From NCBI RefSeq assembly GCF_910589235.1, contig NC_060965.1:8070255-8134254 (forward strand): a stretch of DNA of 64,000 nucleotides, in the 5' to 3' direction. Shown in pieces: positions 42,206 to 56,061 of the stretch (positions are counted from its first letter, which is position 1; every line of letters begins with the position of its first letter). This stretch comes from Vespa crabro. Lineage: Eukaryota > Arthropoda > Insecta > Hymenoptera > Vespidae. A program made the position numbers and the translations under genes. The notes beneath the pieces were generated by a model. The model did not search any database and was not told the DNA's origin. It worked only from the letters and a program-made list of their open reading frames with translations.

Positions 42206-44243
42206 TTTTTATTATTGTTGTTATTGTTGTTATTGTTATTATTGTTATTATTGTAATTCTTGTTATTATTGTTATTATTGTTATTGATGTTGTTATTATT
42301 GTTATTATTGTTATTATTGTTATTATTGTTATTGTTGTTATTATTGTTGTTATTGTTGTTATTATTGCTATTATTGTTATTGTTGTTATTATTGTTATTA
42401 TTGTTATTATTGTTATTATTGTTATTATTGTTATTGTTGTTATTATTGTTATTATCGTTGTTATTGTTATTATTTTGATTATTGTTATTATTGTTATTTT
42501 TGTTATTGTTATTGTTATTATTGTTATTATTGTTGTTATTGTTATTATTGTAATTATTGTTATTTTTGTTATTATTGTTATTGATGTTGTTATTATTGTT
42601 ATTATTGTTATTATTCTTATTATTGTTATTATTGTTATTATTGTTATTGTTGTTATTGTTGTTATTATTGCTATTATTGTTGTTGTTATTATTATTTTTA
42701 TTATTGTTATTGTTATTGTTATTGTTATTGTTATTGTTATTGTTATTATTGTTATTATTGTTATTATTGTTATTGTTGTTATTATTGTTATTATCGTTAA
42801 TATTGTTATTATTGTTATTATTGTTATTATTGTTATTATTGTTGTTGTTGTTATTATTTTTATTATTGTTATTATTGTTATTATTGTTGTTATTGTTATT
42901 ATTGTAATTATTGTTATCATTGTTATTATTGTTATTGATGTTGTTATTATTGTTATTATTGTTATTATTGTTATTATTGTTATTATAGTTATTGTTGTTA
43001 TTATTGTTGTAATTTTTGTTATTGTTATTATTGTTATTATTGTTATTATTGTTATTGTTGTTATTATTGTTATTATCGTTGTTATTGTTATTATTGTGAT
43101 TATTGTTAATATTGTTATTATTGGTATTGTTATTGTTATTATTGTTATTATTGTTATTATTGTAATTATTGTTATTATTGTTATTATTGTTATTGATGTT
43201 GTTATTATTGTTATTATTGTAATTATAGTTATTATTGTTATTGTTGTTATTGACGTTGTTATTATTGTTATTATTGTTATTATTGTTATTATTGTTATTA
43301 TTGTTATTATTGTTATTGTTGTTATTGTTGTTATTATTGCTATTATTGTTGTTGTTATTAATATTTTTATTATTGTTATTGTTATTGTTATTGTTATTGT
43401 TATTGTTATTGTTATTGTTATTATTGCTATTATTGTTATTATTGTTATTGTTGTTATTATTGTTATTACCGTTAATATTGTTATTATTGCTATTATTGCT
43501 ATTATTGTTAATATTTTTATTGTTGGTATTATTGTTACTATTCTTGTTATTGTTATTAATGTTATTATTGTTATTATTGTTATTATTGTTGTTATTGTTA
43601 TTGTTGTTATTATTGTTATTATCGTTAATATTGTTATTATTGCTATTATTGCTATTATTGTTAATATTTTTATTGTTGTCATTATTGTTACTATTGTTGT
43701 TATTGTTGTTATTGTTATTATTGTTATTATTGTTATTATTGTTACTATTGTTATTGTTATTGTTGTTATTATTGTTATTATCGTTGTTATTGTTATTATT
43801 GTTATTTTTGTTATTATTTTTATTATTGTTATTGTTATTGTTATTGTTATTTTTAATGTTATTGTTATTATTGTTATTATTGTTATTATTGCTTTTATTG
43901 TTATTGTTGTTATTATTTTTATTAATGTTATTGTTATTGTTATTATTGTTATTATTGTTATCATTGTTATTATTGTTGTTATTGTTATTATTGTAATTAT
44001 TATTATTATTGTTATTGATGTTGTTATTATTGTAATTATTGTTATTATTGTTATTATTGTTAATATTGTTGTTATTGTTATTATTGTAATTATTGTTATT
44101 ATTGTTATTATTGTTATTATTATTATTTTTGTTATTATTGTTGTTATTTTTGTTATTGTTATTATTGTTATTATTGTTATTGTTGTTATTATTGTTGTTA
44201 GTGTTGTTATTGTTATTATTTTTATCATTGTTATTATTGTTGT

Positions 44244-46762
44244 TATCGTTGTTATTGTTATTATTGTGATTATTGTGATTATTGTTATTATTGTTATTAT
44301 TGTTATTGTTATTGTTATTGTTATTGTTATTGTTATTGTTATTATTGTTATTATTGTTGTTATTGTTATTATTGTAATTATTGTTATCATTGTTATTATT
44401 GTTATTGATGTTATTATTATTGTTATTATTGTTATTATTGTTATTATTGTTATTATAGTTATTGTTGTTATTGTTGTTATTATTGTTGTAATTTTTGTTA
44501 TTGGTATTATTGTTATTATTGTTATTATTGTTATTGTTGTTATTATTGTTATTATCGTTGTTATTGTTATTATTGTGATTATTGTTAATATTGTTATTAT
44601 TGGTATTGTTATTGTTATTATTGTTATTATTGTTATTATTGTTATTGTTGTTATTATTGTTGTTATTGTTGTTATTATTGCTATTATTGTTATTGTTGTT
44701 ATTATAGTTATTATTGTTATTATTGTTATTATTGTTATTGTTGTTATTATTGTTATTATCGTTGTTATTGTTATTATTTTGATTATTGTTATTATTGTTA
44801 TTTTTGTTATTGTTATTGTTATTATTGTTATTATTGTTGTTATTGTTATTGTTATTATTGTTATTATTGTTATTATTGTTATTGTTGTTATTATTGTTAT
44901 TATCGTTAATATTGTTATTATTGTTATTATTGTTATTATTGTTATTATTGTTGTTGTTGTTATTATTTTTATTATTGTTATTATTGTTATTATTGTTGTT
45001 ATTGTTATTATTGTAATTATTGTTATCATTGTTATTATTGTTATTGATGTTGTTATTATTGTTATTATTGTAATTTTTGTTATTATTTTTATTATTGTTA
45101 TTGTTATTGTTATTGTTATTTTTAATGTTATTGTTATTATTGTTATTATTGCTTTTATTGTAATTGTTGTTATTGTTGTTATTATTGTTATTATCGTTGT
45201 TATTGTTATTATTGTGATTATTGTTAATATTGTTATTATTGGTATTGTTATTGTTATTATTGTTATTATTGTTATTATTGTTGTTATTGTTATTATTGTA
45301 ATTATTGTTATTATTGTTATTATTGTTATTGATGTTGTTATTATTGTTATTATTGTAATTATAGTTATTATTGTTATTGTTGTTATTGATGTTGTTATTA
45401 TTGTTATTATTGTTATTATTGTTATTATTGTTATTATTGTTATTGTTGTTATTGTTGTTATTATTGCTATTATTGTTGTTGTTATTAATATTTTTATTAT
45501 TGTTATTGTTATTGTTATTGTTATTGTTATTGTTATTGTTAATGTTATTGTTATTATTGCTATTATTGTTATTATTGTTATTGTTGTTATTATTGTTATT
45601 ATCGTTAATATTGTTATTATTGCTATTATTGCTATTATTGTTAATATTTTTATTGTTGGTATTATTGTTACTATTCTTGTTATTGTTATTAATGTTATTA
45701 TTGTTATTATTGTTATTATTGTTGTTATTGTTATTGTTGTTATTATTGTTATTATCGTTAATATTGTTATTATTGCTATTATTGCTATTATTGTTAATAT
45801 TTTTATTGTTGTCATTATTGTTACTATTGTTGTTATTGTTGTTATTGTTATTATTGTTATTATTGTTATTATTGTTATTATTGTTGTTATTGTTATTGTT
45901 ATTATTGTTATATTGTTATTATTGTTACTATTGTTATTGTTATTGTTGTTATTATTGTTATTATCGTTGTTATTGTTATAATTGTTATTTTTGTTATTAT
46001 TTTTATTATTGTTATTGTTATTGTTATTGTTATTTTTAATGTTATTGTTATTATTGTTATTATTGTTATTATTGCTTTTATTGTTATTGTTGTTATTATT
46101 TTTATTAATGTTAGTGTTATTGTTATTGTTATTGTTATTATTGTTATTATTGTTATCATTGTTATTATTGTTGTTATTGTTATTATTGTAATTATTATTA
46201 TTATTGTTATTGATGTTGTTATTATTGTTATTAATGTTATTATTGTTATTATTGTTATTATTGTTATTATTGTTACTATTGTTATTATAGTTATTGTTGT
46301 TATTGTTGTTATTATTGTTGTTATTTTTGTTATTGTTATTATTGTTATTATTGTTATTATTGTTATTGTTGTTATTATTGTTATTATTATTATTGTTGTT
46401 ATTATTGTTATTGTTGTTATTATTGTTATTATCGTTAATATTGTTATTATTGCGATTATTGCTATTATTGTTAATATTTTTATTGTTGTTATTATTGTTA
46501 CTATTGTTGTTATTGTTGTTATTGTTATTATTGTTATTATTGTTATTATTGTTATTAATGTTGTTATTGTTATTGTTATTATTGTTATTATTGTTATTAT
46601 TGTTACTCTTGTTATTGTTATTGTTGTTATTATTGTTATTATCGTTGTTATTGTTATTATTGTTATTTTTGTTATTATTTTTATTATTGTTATTGTTATT
46701 GTTATTGTTATTTTTAATGTTATTGTTATTATTGTTATTATTGTTATTATTGTTATTATTGT
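44244..46762 (+). repeat. Linker mosaic: 7.2 kb-like piece, then copy of 19.1-21.2 kb
   Basis: The first 0.4 kb resembles 7.25-7.65 kb (two GTGATTATT in a row; spacing about 36,997 at the TTTTTATCA site). From about 44640 to 46739 it matches 19096-21195 at spacing 25,544, including the one-base loss at 45910 and the TGCGATT site near 46453. Private changes include AATGTT at 45541 and TTAGTG near 46112. It then joins the block starting with TGTAATTATTG near 46763. No gene is seen. Confidence 0.8.
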
Positions 46763-48764
46763 AATTATTGTTATTATTGTTATTATTCTTATTGATGTTG
46801 TTATTATTGTTACTATTGTTATTGTTATTGTTGTTATTATTGTTATTATCGTTGTTATTGTTATTATTGTTATTTTTGTTATTATTTTTATTATTGTTAG
46901 TGTTATTGTTTTTGTTATTTTTAATGTTATTGTTATTATTGTTTTTATTGCTTTTATTGTTATTGTTGTTATTATTTTTATTAATGTTATTGTTATTGTT
47001 ATTGTTATTGTTATTATTGTTATTATTGTTATCATTGTTATTATTGTTGTTATTGTTATTATTGTTATTGATTTTGTTATTATTGTTATTAATGTTATTA
47101 TTGTTATTATGTTATTGTTATTATTGTTATTATAGTTATTGTTGTTATTGTTGTTATTATTGTTGTTATTTTTGTTATTGTTATTATTGTTATTATTGTT
47201 ATTATTGTTATTGTTGTTATTATTGTTATTATTATTATTGTTGTTATTATTGTTGTTATTTTTGTTATTGTTATTATTGTTATTATTGTTATTGTTGTTA
47301 TTATTGTTGTTAGTGTTGTTATTGTTATTATTGTTATTGTTGTTATTATTGTTATTATCGTTATTATTGTTACTATTGTCATTATTGTTATTATTGTTAT
47401 TATTGTTATTATTCTTATTGTTATTGTTATTATTGTTATTATTGTTATTATTGTTATTATTGTTGTTATTGTTATTATTGTAATTATTATTATTTTTGTT
47501 ATTATTGTTGTTATTTTTGTTATTGTTATTTTTGTTATAATTGTTATTGTTGTTATTATTGTTGTTAGTGTTGTTATTGTTATTATTGTTATTGTTGTTA
47601 TTATTGTTATTATCGTTGTTATTGTTATTATTGTGATTACTGTTATTATTGTTATTATTGTTATTATTCTTATTGTTATTGTTATTATTGTTATTATTGT
47701 TATTATTGTTGTTATTGTTATTATTGTAATTATTGTTATCATTGTTATTATTGTTATTGATGTTGTTATTATTGTTATTATTGTTATTATTGTCATTATA
47801 GTTATTGTTGTTATTGTTGTTATTATTGTTGTTATTTTTGTTATTGTTTTTATTGTTATTATGTTTATTATTGTTATTGTTGTTATTATTGTTATTATCG
47901 TTGTTATTGTTATTATTGTGATTATTGTTATTATTGTTATTATTGGTATTGTTATTGTTATTATTGTTATTATTGTTATTATTGTTGTTATTGTTATTAT
48001 TGTAATTATTGTTATTATTGTTATTATTGTTATTGATGTTGTTATTATTACTGTTATTATTGTTTTTATTGATATTATTGTTATTATTGTTATTATTGTT
48101 ATTATCGTTATTATCGTTATAATTGTTATTATTGTTATTATCGTTATTATTGTTACTATTGTTATTATTGTTATTATTGTTATTATTTTTATTATTGTTA
48201 CTATAGTTATTATTGTTATTATTGTTATAATTGTTATTACTGTTATTATTGTTATTATTGTTATTATAGTTATTATTGTTATTATTGTTATTATTGTGAT
48301 TATTGTTATTATTGTTATTATTGTTATTAATGTTATTGTTACTGTTATTATTGTTATTATTGTTATTATTGTTATTGTTGTTATTATTGTTATTATTGTT
48401 ATTGTTTTTATTATTGTTGTTATTGTTGTTATTGTTATTATTGTTATTATTGTAATTCTTGTTATTATTGTTATTATCGTTAATATTGTTATTATTGCTA
48501 TTATTGCTATTATTGTTAATATTTTTATTGTTGGTATTATTGTTACTATTCTTGTTTTTGGTATTATTGTTATTATTGTCATTATTGTTATTATTGTTGT
48601 TATTGTTATTGTTGTTATTATTGTTATTATCGTTAATATTGTTATTATTGCTATTATTGCTATTATTGTTAATATTTTTATTGTTGTCATTATTGTTACT
48701 ATTGTTGTTATTGTTGTTATTGTTATTATTGTTATTATTGTTATTATTGTTATTATTGTAATTA
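46763..48764 (+). repeat. 1,997-base-spaced duplication, copy 1, with spacer
   Basis: 46763-48476 repeats at 48765-50473 with spacing 1,997 (for example the in-phase ATG at 47861 and 49858). The remaining 48477-48764 is an ATCGTTAAT/GCT block like 1979-2230. Both copies carry a one-base loss in TTATTATGTTATTG (near 47109 and 49106). The left half is close to the 1,767-base unit at 2.2 kb. No gene is seen. Confidence 0.85.
47103..47115 (+). other. One-base loss (TTATTATGTTATTG) shifting triplet phase; two copies
   Basis: Here ATTATTGTT is shortened to ATTATGTT, moving the triplets by one. The only other copy is near 49106, in the second member of the 1,997-base duplication. The related block at about 2.58 kb lacks the loss, so the change arose in this lineage before the 1,997-base duplication. 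Confidence 0.88.
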
Positions 48765-50473
48765 TTGTTATTATTGTTATTATTCTTATTGATGTTGTTA
48801 TTATTGTTACTATTGTTATTGTTATTGTTGTTATTATTGTTATTATCGTTGTTATTGTTATTATTGTTATTTTTGTTATTATTTTTATTATTGTTAGTGT
48901 TATTGTTTTTGTTATTTTTAATGTTATTGTTATTATTGTTTTTATTGCTTTTATTGTTATTGTTGTTATTATTTTTATTAATGTTATTGTTATTGTTATT
49001 GTTATTGTTATTATTGTTATTATTGTTATCATTGTTATTATTGTTGTTATTGTTATTATTGTTATTGATTTTGTTATTATTGTTATTAATGTTATTATTG
49101 TTATTATGTTATTGTTATTATTGTTATTATAGTTATTGTTGTTATTGTTGTTATTATTGTTGTTATTTTTGTTATTGTTATTATTGTTATTATTGTTATT
49201 ATTGTTATTGTTGTTATTATTGTTATTATTATTATTGTTGTTATTATTGTTGTTATTTTTGTTATTGTTATTATTGTTATTATTGTTATTGTTGTTATTA
49301 TTGTTGTTAGTGTTGTTATTGTTATTATTGTTATTGTTGTTATTATTGTTATTATCGTTATTATTGTTACTATTGTGATTATTGTTATTATTGTTATTAT
49401 TGTTATTATTCTTATTGTTATTGTTATTATTGTTATTATTGTTATTATTGTTATTATTGTTGTTATTGTTATTATTGTAATTATTATTATTTTTGTTATT
49501 ATTGTTGTTATTTTTGTTATTGTTATTATTGTTATAATTGTTATTGTTGTTATTATTGTTGTTAGTGTTGTTATTGTTATTATTGTTATTGTTGTTATTA
49601 TTGTTATTATCGTTGTTATTGTTATTATTGTGATTACTGTTATTATTGTTATTATTGTTATTATTCTTATTGTTATTGTTATTATTGTTATTATTGTTAT
49701 TATTGTTGTTATTGTTATTATTGTAATTATTGTTATCATTGTTATTATTGTTATTGATGTTGTTATTATTGTTATTATTGTTATTATTGTCATTATAGTT
49801 ATTGTTGTTATTGTTGTTATTATTGTTGTTATTTTTGTTATTGTTTTTATTGTTATTATGTTTATTATTGTTATTGTTGTTATTATTGTTATTATCGTTG
49901 TTATTGTTATTATTGTGATTATTGTTATTATTGTTATTATTGGTATTGTTATTGTTATTATTGTTATTATTGTTATTATTGTTGTTATTGTTATTATTGT
50001 AATTATTGTTATTATTGTTATTATTGTTATTGATGTTGTTATTATTACTGTTATTATTGTTTTTATTGATATTATTGTTATTATTGTTATTATTGTTATT
50101 ATCGTTATTATCGTTATAATTGTTATTATTGTTATTATCGTTATTATTGTTACTATTGTTATTATTGTTATTATTGTTATTATTTTTATTATTGTTACTA
50201 TAGTTATTATTGTTATTATTGTTATAATTGTTATTACTGTTATTATTGTTATTATTGTTATTATTGTTATTATTGTTATTATTGTTATTATTGTGATTAT
50301 TGTTATTATTGTTATTATTGTTATTAATGTTATTGTTACTGTTATTATTGTTATTATTGTTATTATTGTTATTGTTGTTATTATTGTTATTATTGTTATT
50401 GTTTTTATTATTGTTGTTATTGTTGTTATTGTTATTATTGTTATTATTGTAATTCTTGTTATTATTGTTATTA
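48765..50473 (+). repeat. 1,997-base-spaced duplication, copy 2
   Basis: Direct copy of 46763-48476. One visible private change is GTGATT near 49376 where copy 1 has GTCATT near 47378. Another is near 50262, where TATTG replaces the TATAG seen at 48265. The match ends near 50473, where copy 1 passes into ATCGTTAAT and copy 2 continues with ATTATTGTTATTGATG. Confidence 0.85.
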
Positions 50474-51420
50474 TTGTTATTGATGTTGTTATTATTGTTA
50501 TTATTGTTATTATTGTTATTATTGTTATTGTTGTTATTATTGTTGTTATTGTTGTTATTATTGCTATTATTGTTATTGTTGTTATTATTGTTATTATTGT
50601 TATTATTGTTATTATTGTTATTATTGTTATTGTTGTTATTATTGTTATTATCGTTGTTATTGTTATTATTTTGATTATTGTTATTATTGTTATTTTTGTT
50701 ATTGTTATTGTTATTATTGTTATTATTGTTGTTATTGTTATTATTGTAATTATTGTTATTTTTGTTATTATTGTTATTGATGTTGTTATTATTGTTATTA
50801 TTGTTATTATTCTTATTATTGTTATTATTGTTATTATTGTTATTGTTGTTATTGTTGTTATTATTGCTATTATTGTTGTTGTTATTATTATTTTTATTAT
50901 TGTTATTGTTATTGTTATTGTTATTGTTATTATTGTTATTATTGTTATTATTGTTATTGTTGTTATTATTGTTATTATCGTTAATATTGTTATTATTGTT
51001 ATTATTGTTATTATTGTTATTATTGTTGTTGTTGTTATTATTTTTATTATTGTTATTATTGTTATTATTGTTGTTATTGTTATTATTGTAATTATTGTTA
51101 TCATTGTTATTATTGTTATTGATGTTGTTATTATTGTTATTATTGTTATTATTGTTATTATTGTTATTATAGTTATTGTTGTTATTATTGTTGTAATTTT
51201 TGTTATTGTTATTATTGTTATTATTGTTATTATTGTTATTGTTGTTATTATTGTTATTATCGTTGTTATTGTTATTATTGTGATTATTGTTAATATTGTT
51301 ATTATTGGTATTGTTATTGTTATTATTGTTATTATTGTTATTATTGTAATTATTGTTATTATTGTTATTATTGTTATTGATGTTGTTATTATTGTTATTA
51401 TTGTAATTATAGTTATTATT
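50474..51420 (+). repeat. Linker resembling 42.28-43.24 kb and 31.09-32.05 kb
   Basis: The order of variants (GCT block, ATTTTGATT, TTTTTGTTATTATTG, CTT, ATTATTATTTTTATTATTG) follows 42.28 kb at spacing 8,196 and later 8,184. It also follows the same region of the 8,445-base unit near 31.1 kb. From about 50936 it also matches 5215 onward at spacing 45,721. No gene is seen. Confidence 0.75.
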
Positions 51421-54400
51421 GTTATTGTTGTTATTGATGTTGTTATTATTGTTATTATTGTTATTATTGTTATTATTGTTATTATTGTTATTATTGTTAT
51501 TGTTGTTATTGTTGTTATTATTGATATTATTGTTGTTGTTATTAATATTTTTATTATTGTTATTGTTATTGTTATTGTTATTGTTATTGTTATTGTTATT
51601 GTTATTATTGCTATTATTGTTATTATTGTTATTGTTGTTATTATTGTTATTACCGTTAATATTGTTATTATTGCTATTATTGCTATTATTGTTAATATTT
51701 TTATTGTTGGTATTATTGTTACTATTCTTGTTATTGTTATTAATGTTATTATTGTTATTATTGTTATTATTGTTGTTATTGTTATTGTTGTTATTATTGT
51801 TATTATCGTTAATATTGTTATTATTGCTATTATTGCTATTATTGTTAATATTTTTATTGTTGTCATTATTGTTACTATTGTTGTTATTGTTGTTATTGTT
51901 ATTATTGTTATTATTGTTATTATTGTTATTATTGTTGTTATTGTTATTGTTATTATTGTTATATTGTTATTATTGTTACTATTGTTATTGTTATTGTTGT
52001 TATTATTGTTATTATCGTTGTTATTGTTATTATTGTTATTTTTGTTATTATTTTTATTATTGTTATTGTTATTGTTATTGTTATTTTTAATGTTATTGTT
52101 ATTATTGTTATTATTGTTATTATTGCTTTTATTGTTATTGTTGTTATTATTTTTATTAATGTTATTGTTATTGTTATTGTTATTGTTATTATTGTTATTA
52201 TTGTTATCATTGTTATTATTGTTGTTATTGTTATTATTGTAATTATTATTATTATTGTTATTGATGTTGTTATTATTGTTATTAATGTTATTATTATTTA
52301 TTATTGTTATTATTGCTATTATTGTTACTATTGTTATTATAGTTATTGTTGTTATTGTTGTTATTATTGTTGTTATTTTTGTTATTGTTATTATTGTTAT
52401 TATTGTTATTATTGTTATTGTTGTTATTATTGTTATTATTATTATTGTTGTTATTATTGTTGTTATTTTTGTTATTGTTATTATTGTTATTATTGTTACT
52501 GTTGTTATTATTGTTGTTAGTGTTGTTATTGTTATTATTGTTATTGTTGATATTATTGTTATTATCGTTGTTATTGTTATTATTGTGATTATTGTTATTA
52601 TTGTTATTATTGTTATTATTGTTATTATTGTTATTGTTATTGTTATTATTGTTATTATTGTTATTATTGTTATAATCGTTATTATTATTATTATTGCTAT
52701 TATTGTTATCTTTGATATTATTTTTATTAATGTGATTGTTATTGTTATTGTTATTGTTATTATTGTTATTATTGTTATTATTGTTATTATTGTTGTTATT
52801 GTTATTATTGTAATTATTGTTATTATTGTTATTATTGTTATTATTATTATTTTTGTTATTATTGTTGTTATTTTTGTTATTGTTATTATTGTTATTATTG
52901 TTATTGTTGTTATTATTGTTGTTAGTGTTGTTATTGTTATTATTTTTATCATTGTTATTATTGTTGTTATCGTTGTTATTGTTATTATTGTGATTATTGT
53001 GATTATTGTTATTATTGTTATTATTGTTATTGTTATTGTTATTGTTATTGTTATTGTTATTGTTATTATTGTTATTATTGTTGTTATTGTTATTATTGTA
53101 ATTATTGTTATCATTGTTATTATTGTTATTGATGTTATTATTATTGTTATTATTGTTATTATTGTTATTATTGTTATTATAGTTATTGTTGTTATTGTTG
53201 TTATTATTGTTGTAATTTTTGTTATTGGTATTATTGTTATTATTGTTATTATTGTTATTGTTGTTATTATTGTTATTATCGTTGTTATTGTTATTATTGT
53301 GATTATTGTTAATATTGTTATTATTGGTATTGTTATTGTTATTATTGTTATTATTGTTATTATTGTTGTTATTGTTATTATTGTAATTATTGTTATTATT
53401 GTTATTATTGTTATTGATGTTGTTATTATTGTTATAATTGTAATTATAGTTATTATTGTTATTGTTGTTATTGATGTTGTTATTATTGTTATTATTGTTA
53501 TTATTGTTATTATTGTTATTGTTGTTATTGTTGTTATTATTGCTATTATTGTTGTTGTTATTAATATTTTTATTATTGTTATTGTTATTGTTATTGTTAT
53601 TGTTATTGTTATTGTTATTGTTATTATTGCTATTATTGTTATTATTGTTATTGTTGTTATTATTGTTATTATCGTTAATATTGTTATTATTGCTATTATT
53701 GCTATTATTGTTAATATTTTTATTGTTGGTATTATTGTTACTATTCTTGTTATTGTTATTAATGTTATTATTGTTATTATTGTTATTATTGTTGTTATTG
53801 TTATTGTTGTTATTATTGTTATTATCGTTAATATTGTTATTATTGCTATTATTGCTATTATTGTTATTATTTTTATTGTTGTCATTATTGTTACTATTGT
53901 TGTTATTGTTGTTATTGTTATTATTGTAATTATTGTTATTATTGTTATTATTGTTATTGATGTTGTTATTATTGTTGTTATTGTTACTATTGTTATTATA
54001 GTTATTGTTGTTATTGTTGTTATTATTGTTGTTATTGTTATTATTGTTATTATTGTTATTATTGTTGTTATTGTTATTATTGTAATTATTGTTATTATTG
54101 TTATTATTGTTATTGATGTTGTTATTATTGTTGTTATTGTTATTATTGTTATTATTGTTATTATTGTTGTTATTGTTATTGTTATTATTGTTATTATTGT
54201 TATTAATGTTATTGTTATTGTTATTATTGTTATTATTGTTATTATTGTTGTTATTGTTATTATTGTAATTATTGTTATTATTGTTATTATTGTTATTATT
54301 GTTATTGATGTTGTTATTATTGTTATTATTGTTATTATTGTTATTATTGTTATTATTGTTATTGTTGTTATTGTTGTTATTATTGCTATTATTGTTGTTG

Positions 54401-56061
54401 TTATTATTATTTTTATTATTGTTATTGTTATTGTTATTGTTATTGTTATTGTTATTATTACTGTTATTATTGTTTTTATTGATATTTATATTATTATTGT
54501 TATTATTGTTATTATCGTTATTATCGTTATAATTGTTATTATTGTTATTATCGTTAATATTGTTATTATTGCTATTATTGCTATTATTGTTAATATTTTT
54601 ATTGTTGGTATTATTGTTACTATTCTTGTTATTGTTATTAATGTTATTATTGTTATTATTCTTATTATTGTTGTTATTGTTATTGTTATTATTGTTATTA
54701 TTCTTATTATTTTTACTATTGTTATTGTTATTGTTATTGTTGATATTATTGTTATTATCGTTGTTATTGTTATTATTGTTATTTTTGTTATTATTTTTAT
54801 TATTGTTATTGTTGTTATTATTGTTGATATTGTTGTTATTGTTATTATTGTTATTGTTGTTATTATTGATGTTATTGTTATTATTGTTATTATCGTTATT
54901 ATCGTTATTATTGTTATTATTGTTATTATAGTTATTATTGTTATTATTATTGATATTATTGTTATTGTTGTTATTATTGTTATTATTGTCATTTTTGTTA
55001 TTATTGTTGTTATTTTTGTTGCTGTTATTATTGTTATTATTGTTAATGTTGTTATTATTGTTGTTATTGTTGTTATTATTGATGTTATTGTTGTTATTGT
55101 TGATATTGTTATTATTGTTATTATTGTTATTATTGTTATTATTATTATTACTGTTATTATTGTTATTATTGTTGTTATTGTTATTATTGTAATTATTGTT
55201 AATATTGTTATTATTGTTATTATTGTTATTATTGATATTGTTATTGTTATTGTTATTGTTATTATTGTTATTATTGTTATTATTGTTATTATTGCTATTA
55301 TTGCTATTATTGTTAATATTTTTATTGTTTGTATTATTGTTACTATTCTTGTTATTGTTATTAATGTTATTATTGTTATTATTCTTATTATTGTTGTTAT
55401 TGTTATTGTTATTATTGTTATTATTCTTATTATTGTTACTATTGTTATTGTTATTGTTATTGTTGATATTATTGTTAATATCGTTGTTATTGTTATTATT
55501 GTTATTTTTGTTATTATTTTTATTATTGTTATTGTTATTGTTATTGTTATTTTTATTGTTATTGTTATTATTGTTATTATTTCTATTATTGTTATTGTTG
55601 TTATTATTTTTATTAATGCTATTGTTATTGTTATTGTTATTGTTATTATTGTTATTATTGTTATTATTGTTATTATTGTTGTTATTGTTATTATTGTAAT
55701 TATTGTTATTATTGTTATTATTGTTATTGATGTTGTTATTATTGATATTATTGTTATTGTTGTTATTATTGATATTATTGTCATTTTTGTTATTATTGTT
55801 GTTATTTTTGTTACTGTTATTATTGTTATTACTGTTAATGTTGTTGTTATTGTTGTTATTGTTGTTATTATTGATGTTATTGTTATTATTGTTATTTTTG
55901 TTATTATTTTTATTATTGTTATTGTTATTATTGTTATTAATGTTATTGTTACTGTTATTATTGTTATTATTGTTATTATTGTTATTGTTGTTATTAATGT
56001 TACTATTGTTATTGTTTTTATTATTGTTGTTATTGTTGTTATTGTTATTATTGTTATTATT
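51421..56061 (+). repeat. 4,641-base tandem unit, copy 1
   Basis: The segment starts with GTTATTGTTGTTATTGATG and is repeated from 56062. Its first 2.4 kb is the distant copy of 5.7-8.1 kb. The one-base loss (51962), the one-base gain (about 52296) and the ATCTTTGATATT site (52709) all recur 4,641 bases later. The right half (54.5-56.1 kb) carries variants rare elsewhere: GATATT, GTCATTTTTG, TTTATATT near 54485 and TTTCTATT. No gene is seen. Confidence 0.85.

Larger units (their letters stand above)
33057..44243 (+). repeat. 8,445-base unit, copy 2, enlarged by an internal duplication
   Basis: The left part, 33057-39439, matches 24612-31018. The right part, 39440-44243, matches about 28.25-33.06 kb at spacing 11,187. 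The numbers close exactly: 8,421 plus 2,766 equals 11,187. Copy 2 is therefore copy 1 with an extra 2,766-base segment inserted in tandem. The end is fixed by ATCGTTG (C at 33060 and 44247). All is in one triplet phase. No gene is seen. Confidence 0.88.

Noticed and set aside
34245..45815. Minus-strand open frame of 3,856 codons rich in Ile-Thr, superficially like a threonine-repeat structural protein
   Set aside because: Read as ATA/ACA on the complement of the same satellite; also stop-proof. Its length follows the unbroken repeat phase, and the parallel minus frames read as poly-Asn, so there is no reason to prefer coding.
49104..53885. Poly-asparagine stretch (AAT/AAC) on the minus strand, as seen in Dictyostelium proteins
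   Set aside because: It is only the part of a minus frame between the phase shifts at 51962 and 52296. There are no flanking unique coding sequences, and a 64 kb array is far beyond a protein homopolymer tract.
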